DNA of 64,000 bases from Thalassotalea_H castellviae (GTDB lineage Bacteria; Pseudomonadota; Gammaproteobacteria; Enterobacterales; Alteromonadaceae). Under the pieces are notes generated by a model. It was not told the origin of the DNA. It did no database searches and was given only the letters and a program-made list of their open reading frames with translations. The translations under genes were made by a program, and so were the position numbers. Shown in pieces: positions 60,221 to 64,000 of this stretch (its first letter is position 1; the number at the start of each line of letters is the position of its first letter). The stretch is from assembly GCF_031846185.1 (NCBI RefSeq), contig NZ_JAVRIF010000001.1, positions 620,001-684,000 of the forward strand, read 5' to 3'.

Positions 60221-61000
60221 TTACAATAAACTAGATAGCCTAGGCTGGGCTAATTTTGCCGCACTAGAATTTGGGTATTCTTTAATCAGCTGTTGATACA
60301 AACTAACTGCTCTCGCTTTGTTATTTTGCTTTTGTTCAACCGTTGCTAATTTAAGTAAAGCATCACTTCGTTTAGTTGATTTTGGAAACTGCGAAACAAC
60401 AATATCAAATTCTTGTTTTGCTTCTACCAATTCATTTTTATTAAACAATAATTGCCCTAACCAATAATGAGCATTCGCTGCATAGGTTGAATTAGGAAAA
60501 TTTTGATTAAAAGCACGAAATTCTGGGATGGCTTTATCATATTGTTTTTCTTTTAACACCATATTTACCGCACGATCATACGCTTCATTTTCAGTTAAAT
60601 TACTACTGTAATTTGTTTGAACCGAATTCGCAGGTGCTTCTATTGATGCTGGCACAGAATGAGTAGGTTTTAGCGCTTGTGAGACGCGACGATCCAATTC
60701 TTGATACAATTCACGTTGACGTTCAAGTACTTGGCTTAATTGATGTGTGTGTAGCTCAGTGACACCACGTAACTCATTCACTTCGTTTTGTAATTCATCA
60801 AGTTGACGTTGAACGTTTATTTGAGCACGATTTCTCGCGTCAAGCTTACGCTCTAATTGGTCAAGTCTTTCTTGAATTGACAATGATTTAAAAGAAGTAT
60901 TACCGCGAGTAACATCTACTACAGGGGCTGGCTCTGCTGCCATTACAGTATGTGTAATAGCAGCGAAAGTTATGCCAAATAAAACTTTATTCAGTTTCAT
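60221..61000 (-). CDS. cpoB: Cell division coordinator CpoB (YbgF)
   Basis: The 259-residue periplasmic protein has a signal peptide (cut near VMA/A), a coiled-coil segment (about residues 40-110, SIQERLDQLERKLDARNR and HQLSQVLERQRELYQEL), and three TPR-type repeats from about 135 (AYDRAVNMVLKEKQYDKAIPEF, AHYWLGQLLF and SDALLKLATVEQKQNN). It is the last gene of the tol-pal cluster and couples outer-membrane constriction with peptidoglycan synthesis during division. Confidence 0.94.
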   Translation of the reverse strand: MKLNKVLFGITFAAITHTVMAAEPAPVVDVTRGNTSFKSLSIQERLDQLERKLDARNRAQINVQRQLDELQNEVNELRGVTELHTHQLSQVLERQRELYQELDRRVSQALKPTHSVPASIEAPANSVQTNYSSNLTENEAYDRAVNMVLKEKQYDKAIPEFRAFNQNFPNSTYAANAHYWLGQLLFNKNELVEAKQEFDIVVSQFPKSTKRSDALLKLATVEQKQNNKARAVSLYQQLIKEYPNSSAAKLAQPRLSSLL

Positions 61001-61026
61001 TTAATTACCTAACCTTTTTGTCTGAA

Positions 61027-61566
61027 TTAGTATACTAAAACAGCACGACGGTTTTTAGCAAAAGCACTCTCAGAGCGATCTTTAACCATAGGTTTTTCTT
61101 CACCATAACTAACAACCGTTAATTGTGAAGAAGCGACACCCATGTTTTCTAAGTAAGTAACAACCGCTTTAGCACGACGTTCACCTAGAGCAATGTTATA
61201 TTCAGGTGTACCGCGTTCATCAGCATGACCTTCAACTAAAACACTAACGTTTGAATTTTCATTTAAAAATTTAGCATGAGCATCTAAAATTGCTGAAAAC
61301 TCACCGCTTACTGAAGATTTATCAAAATCAAAGTAAACGATATGTTCAGAACGTAAACGCTCAATTTCTTGACGTTTTTGCTCTTCAATTTCAGCAGCAC
61401 GTTGTGCAGCAGTCACTTGAACATTATTTTGTTCAGTTGATGTTTGCGTTTGTGCATTGGTATCAACTTGGCTTTGTTCATCAGTTTCAGAATTTGAACT
61501 ACATGCAGCTAATGCCATCATTGGTAATGCAATAGCAAGAGCTTTAACAGTTTTATTCAAGCGCAT
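61027..61566 (-). CDS. pal: Peptidoglycan-associated lipoprotein Pal
   Basis: The 179-residue outer-membrane lipoprotein has a lipobox LAAC (Cys22) and a polar Gln-rich linker followed by an OmpA-like peptidoglycan-binding domain: HIVYFDFDKSSV, VLVEGHADERGTPEYNIALG and RRAKAVVTYL. It binds TolB and peptidoglycan. It is 26 bp upstream of cpoB and 45 bp downstream of tolB. Confidence 0.97.
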   Translation of the reverse strand: MRLNKTVKALAIALPMMALAACSSNSETDEQSQVDTNAQTQTSTEQNNVQVTAAQRAAEIEEQKRQEIERLRSEHIVYFDFDKSSVSGEFSAILDAHAKFLNENSNVSVLVEGHADERGTPEYNIALGERRAKAVVTYLENMGVASSQLTVVSYGEEKPMVKDRSESAFAKNRRAVLVY

Positions 61567-61611
61567 TTCGGTTTTCCTTATTGTTTCAACATTTTAAATT
61601 TTTCAATTTTA

Positions 61612-62958
61612 TTATAAAAACGGTGACCAAGCAGGTGCTTTTACTTGCCCATTCAGTGCAGGTAAACGAGCCTTAAATCGACCATCAACAGAGACTAAAC
61701 TTAATACTTGGCGATTATTATGCAAAGTACTGTAGATAATCATGCCACCATTTGGAGCAATACTGGGAGATTCATCTAAACGAGTTTTAGTTAATACCTG
61801 AAAAATACCAGAATCTAACTCTTGTTTCGCTAAATGATACTGACCACGTGTTCTATTTACCATAACGAGTTGACGACCATCAGGAGTTAATGAGCCACCA
61901 AGGTTCATTTCTCCATCAAAAGTTAGTCGCCTTACTTTACCGTCCACTAAATTTACGCGATATAGCTGAGCTTTTCCACCCCGTTCTGAACTAAATATCA
62001 ATGAATTACCATCTGGAGACCAACTTGGCTCAGTATCGATTGCTCGATGACGGGTAATTCGGCGTAATTTTTTCGTGTTAACGTTCATCACATAGAGTTC
62101 TGGATTACCATCTTTCGATAACACCATCGCTAAACTCTTACCATCTGGAGACCAGCGTGGCGCACTATTTATGCCTGAAAATGAACTGATTAAATTTCGT
62201 TTGCCAGAATAGATATCAATGGTGAATATTTGCGCTTGATGATTTTCAAAGGTGACGTATGCAAGTTTATTTCCGGTTGGATCCCAAGATGGCGACATTA
62301 ATGGCTCTTTTGAACTTAATAGCACATGCTCGTTGTAACCATCGTAATCAGCTATTACAAGCTGGTATGGGTAATTACCTTGGTCGCGCACAATCACATA
62401 AGCAATTTTCGTTAAAAATGCGCCGCGAGTACCGGTTAATTTAAGATATATTTCATCACTTATGCGATGACCATAGCGTCTAAATTGATCACTACTAATT
62501 TCCACAGAACTTTCTGCAAGAATATGATCAGAGGTTTTCACTAATTGGCCATTGCTGAGCATCTGTGTTTGACCACCCGTAATTTGACCACGAATAACAT
62601 CTATTAACTGATAGCTTACTTTATAGCGACCAACGGCTGCTTGAGCAATTTGACCAATAACAATATTTTCAACACCAGCGGCCGCCCATGCCGCATAGTC
62701 AATTTCATTGGCATTTTGTGGATGTTGTGGAAAACGAACTTGATTGATCGGACTAAACTTACCACTACGTAGTAAATCTTCACTTATCACATTACTGATA
62801 TTTTCAGGTAAAGTATTATTGCCTGCCCACTTAAATGGCAAAACGGCGATAGGTCTTGCACCATCAATACCTTCTGTGATCACAATTTCTAAGGTGGCGA
62901 ATGCTTGGTGAGTGAATAAAGATAAACAAACAGCTAAAATTAATTTAATTTTCATCAT
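61612..62958 (-). CDS. tolB: Tol-Pal system beta-propeller protein TolB
   Basis: The 448-residue periplasmic protein has a signal peptide (cut near AFA/T), an N-terminal domain LEIVITEGIDGARPIAVLPF and six-bladed propeller repeats (for example WSPDGNSLIFSSERGGKAQLY and RWSPDGKSLAMVLS). It links TolA to Pal. The start codon could be the first or second Met. Confidence 0.97.
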   Translation of the reverse strand: MMKIKLILAVCLSLFTHQAFATLEIVITEGIDGARPIAVLPFKWAGNNTLPENISNVISEDLLRSGKFSPINQVRFPQHPQNANEIDYAAWAAAGVENIVIGQIAQAAVGRYKVSYQLIDVIRGQITGGQTQMLSNGQLVKTSDHILAESSVEISSDQFRRYGHRISDEIYLKLTGTRGAFLTKIAYVIVRDQGNYPYQLVIADYDGYNEHVLLSSKEPLMSPSWDPTGNKLAYVTFENHQAQIFTIDIYSGKRNLISSFSGINSAPRWSPDGKSLAMVLSKDGNPELYVMNVNTKKLRRITRHRAIDTEPSWSPDGNSLIFSSERGGKAQLYRVNLVDGKVRRLTFDGEMNLGGSLTPDGRQLVMVNRTRGQYHLAKQELDSGIFQVLTKTRLDESPSIAPNGGMIIYSTLHNNRQVLSLVSVDGRFKARLPALNGQVKAPAWSPFL

Positions 62959-62988
62959 AAGGATAAGGTTTATTACTACTTTTATTGA

Positions 62989-63888
62989 TTAAAATTCAGG
63001 TACTACAGTTAAACTGATCGTACGCATTTTTTCAAATACTTCTGGATCTTTTGATACTGGAAGTTTTCCGGCTTTATAAACCGCTTTGCTTGCAGCATCA
63101 CACACGATTCGATCGCCGTTACCCGATACTACATTAATAACGAAGCCAGATGGAGCCAATTTAATGGTTAATTTACACGATTTATTTTCCATTGTAGCTT
63201 TATCAGTAATTAAATTACTTTGAATCGCTCGTGTAATTAACGCGGTATAACGACCAACTTCGGTCATCATTTGTTGTTGTCTTGCTTTTTGACGTGCGGC
63301 CATTTCTTCCGCCATTTGATTTGCAAGCGCTTGTTCTTGAGCCGCCTTTTCTTTCGCTGCTAATTCTTTACGTTTTTTTTCTTCCGCTCGTTTTTTACGT
63401 AAACGCTCAGCTTCTTTTGCAGCTTTCTCTTCTTTTAAACGTTTTGCTTTGGCATCTGCAGCCGCTTTTTCCGCTTTCTTTTTCTCTAATTCTTTTTTCT
63501 TACGCAGTTTTTCAGCTGCATTAGCTTTTGCTCTAGCTTTTCTAGCTGCATCATCTGCGGCTTTTTTCTCGCGTTCTTTTTTCTGACGTTGTTTTTCTAG
63601 ATTCTTAATACGAGTTTCTTCTTTCAAACGTTTACGTTTTGCCGCAACAGCCTGATCTTCAAGCTGCTTTATACGTTTGGCTTCATCAAGTTTTTTTTGC
63701 TTAAGCTTATTTACTTGCGCTTCTATCTTACTTCTATCCACGGCAACAGCTTGAATAGGTTGAACTTGAACGGCAGTTGGCGTTGGTTTAGGAGGATGCG
63801 CTGAAAAGTCACCAAGCACTAGCACTAACAATAACGAAATATGTAGTCCTAAACTTAAAGCAATCGCACTTAACAACTTATGATTCAC
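62989..63888 (-). CDS. tolA: Cell envelope integrity protein TolA
   Basis: The 299-residue inner-membrane protein has one N-terminal membrane segment (residues about 6-25), a long Lys/Ala/Glu-rich helical domain (about residues 50-210), and a C-terminal domain ending FEKMRTISLTVVPEF. It is energised by TolQR and contacts TolB and Pal. It is the gene immediately upstream of tolB. Confidence 0.95.
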   Translation of the reverse strand: MNHKLLSAIALSLGLHISLLLVLVLGDFSAHPPKPTPTAVQVQPIQAVAVDRSKIEAQVNKLKQKKLDEAKRIKQLEDQAVAAKRKRLKEETRIKNLEKQRQKKEREKKAADDAARKARAKANAAEKLRKKKELEKKKAEKAAADAKAKRLKEEKAAKEAERLRKKRAEEKKRKELAAKEKAAQEQALANQMAEEMAARQKARQQQMMTEVGRYTALITRAIQSNLITDKATMENKSCKLTIKLAPSGFVINVVSGNGDRIVCDAASKAVYKAGKLPVSKDPEVFEKMRTISLTVVPEF

Positions 63889-63892
63889 GTAT

Positions 63893-64000
63893 TTATTTCT
63901 CCAACGAATCAGTCATTAACCCAACAGAAGGCACACCGGCTTCCTGTTGAAGCAACACCATTAATTGAATAACGGCATCATACGAAACCGCACCATCTCC
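63893..64000 (-). CDS. tolR: TolR, C-terminal end (partial)
   Basis: The complement of 63893-64000 encodes 35 residues ending in a TAA: GDGAVSYDAVIQLMVLLQQE and then VPSVGLMTDSLEK, which is the C-terminal part of TolR (GDKxVxYxxV... and VGLMT). The gene continues beyond the window. It lies 4 bp upstream of tolA, as expected in tolQRAB-pal. Confidence 0.92.
   Translation of the reverse strand, partial: GDGAVSYDAVIQLMVLLQQEAGVPSVGLMTDSLEK

Overview
The window looks like a chromosome segment from a low-GC marine gammaproteobacterium of the Alteromonadales, most likely near Colwellia or Thalassotalea. This is inferred from protein style (long TonB-dependent receptors, LacI-family sugar regulators, DUF4861 and GH28 enzymes) and from the AT-rich spacers. 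No database search was run.

Bases 1-32145 form a pectin and galacturonate utilisation locus, with a linked solute-binding protein gene at 32224-33159. It has two TonB-dependent receptors (one partial), a 2393-residue lipoprotein combining pectin methylesterase (CE8) and pectate lyase (PL1) with five copies of an unassigned module, two GH28 proteins, a DUF4861-GH105 fusion lipoprotein, a second CE8-like protein and a second PL1-like lyase. It also encodes the cytoplasmic pathway: uxaC, uxaB, uxaA, kduI, kduD and kdgK, plus a TRAP transporter and a LacI-family regulator. Oligogalacturonides would be cut outside the cell and in the periplasm, imported, and converted to 2-keto-3-deoxygluconate (KDG) and then to KDPG. 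A palindrome with core TGCCACCGGTGGCA occurs seven times, always upstream of genes of this locus, and is very probably the operator of the LacI protein at 19737-20774. No KDPG aldolase is present.

Bases 33349-41459 form a sucrose locus: LacI-type regulator, sucrose phosphorylase, GPH-family sugar transporter, TonB-dependent receptor and fructokinase. It has its own operator, CTTAATCGATTAAG. The next gene is the first 53 codons of a glucose-6-phosphate isomerase (pgi), cut off by an IS3-family element at 41660-42903. The IS has a frameshifted orfA and an Asp-to-Asn change at the first DDE residue. Its other flank is the last 50-odd codons of an unrelated integrase, so sequence has been lost across the IS.

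Bases 43099-58291 are a 15.2-kb integrative element bounded by a 15-bp direct repeat of the 3' end of a tRNA-Ser(GGA) gene, with a P4-type integrase next to the tRNA. Cargo includes a complete type III restriction-modification pair, an orphan DNA methyltransferase facing an uncharacterised two-gene operon, a RadC-like protein, a small tyrosine recombinase, a YagK/YfjJ-type HUH protein, a split DUF3987 protein, one intact and one broken alpA, and several unknowns.

From 58530 the backbone resumes with nadA, three identical tRNA-Lys genes, and the tol-pal cluster (cpoB, pal, tolB, tolA and the end of tolR), all on the minus strand.
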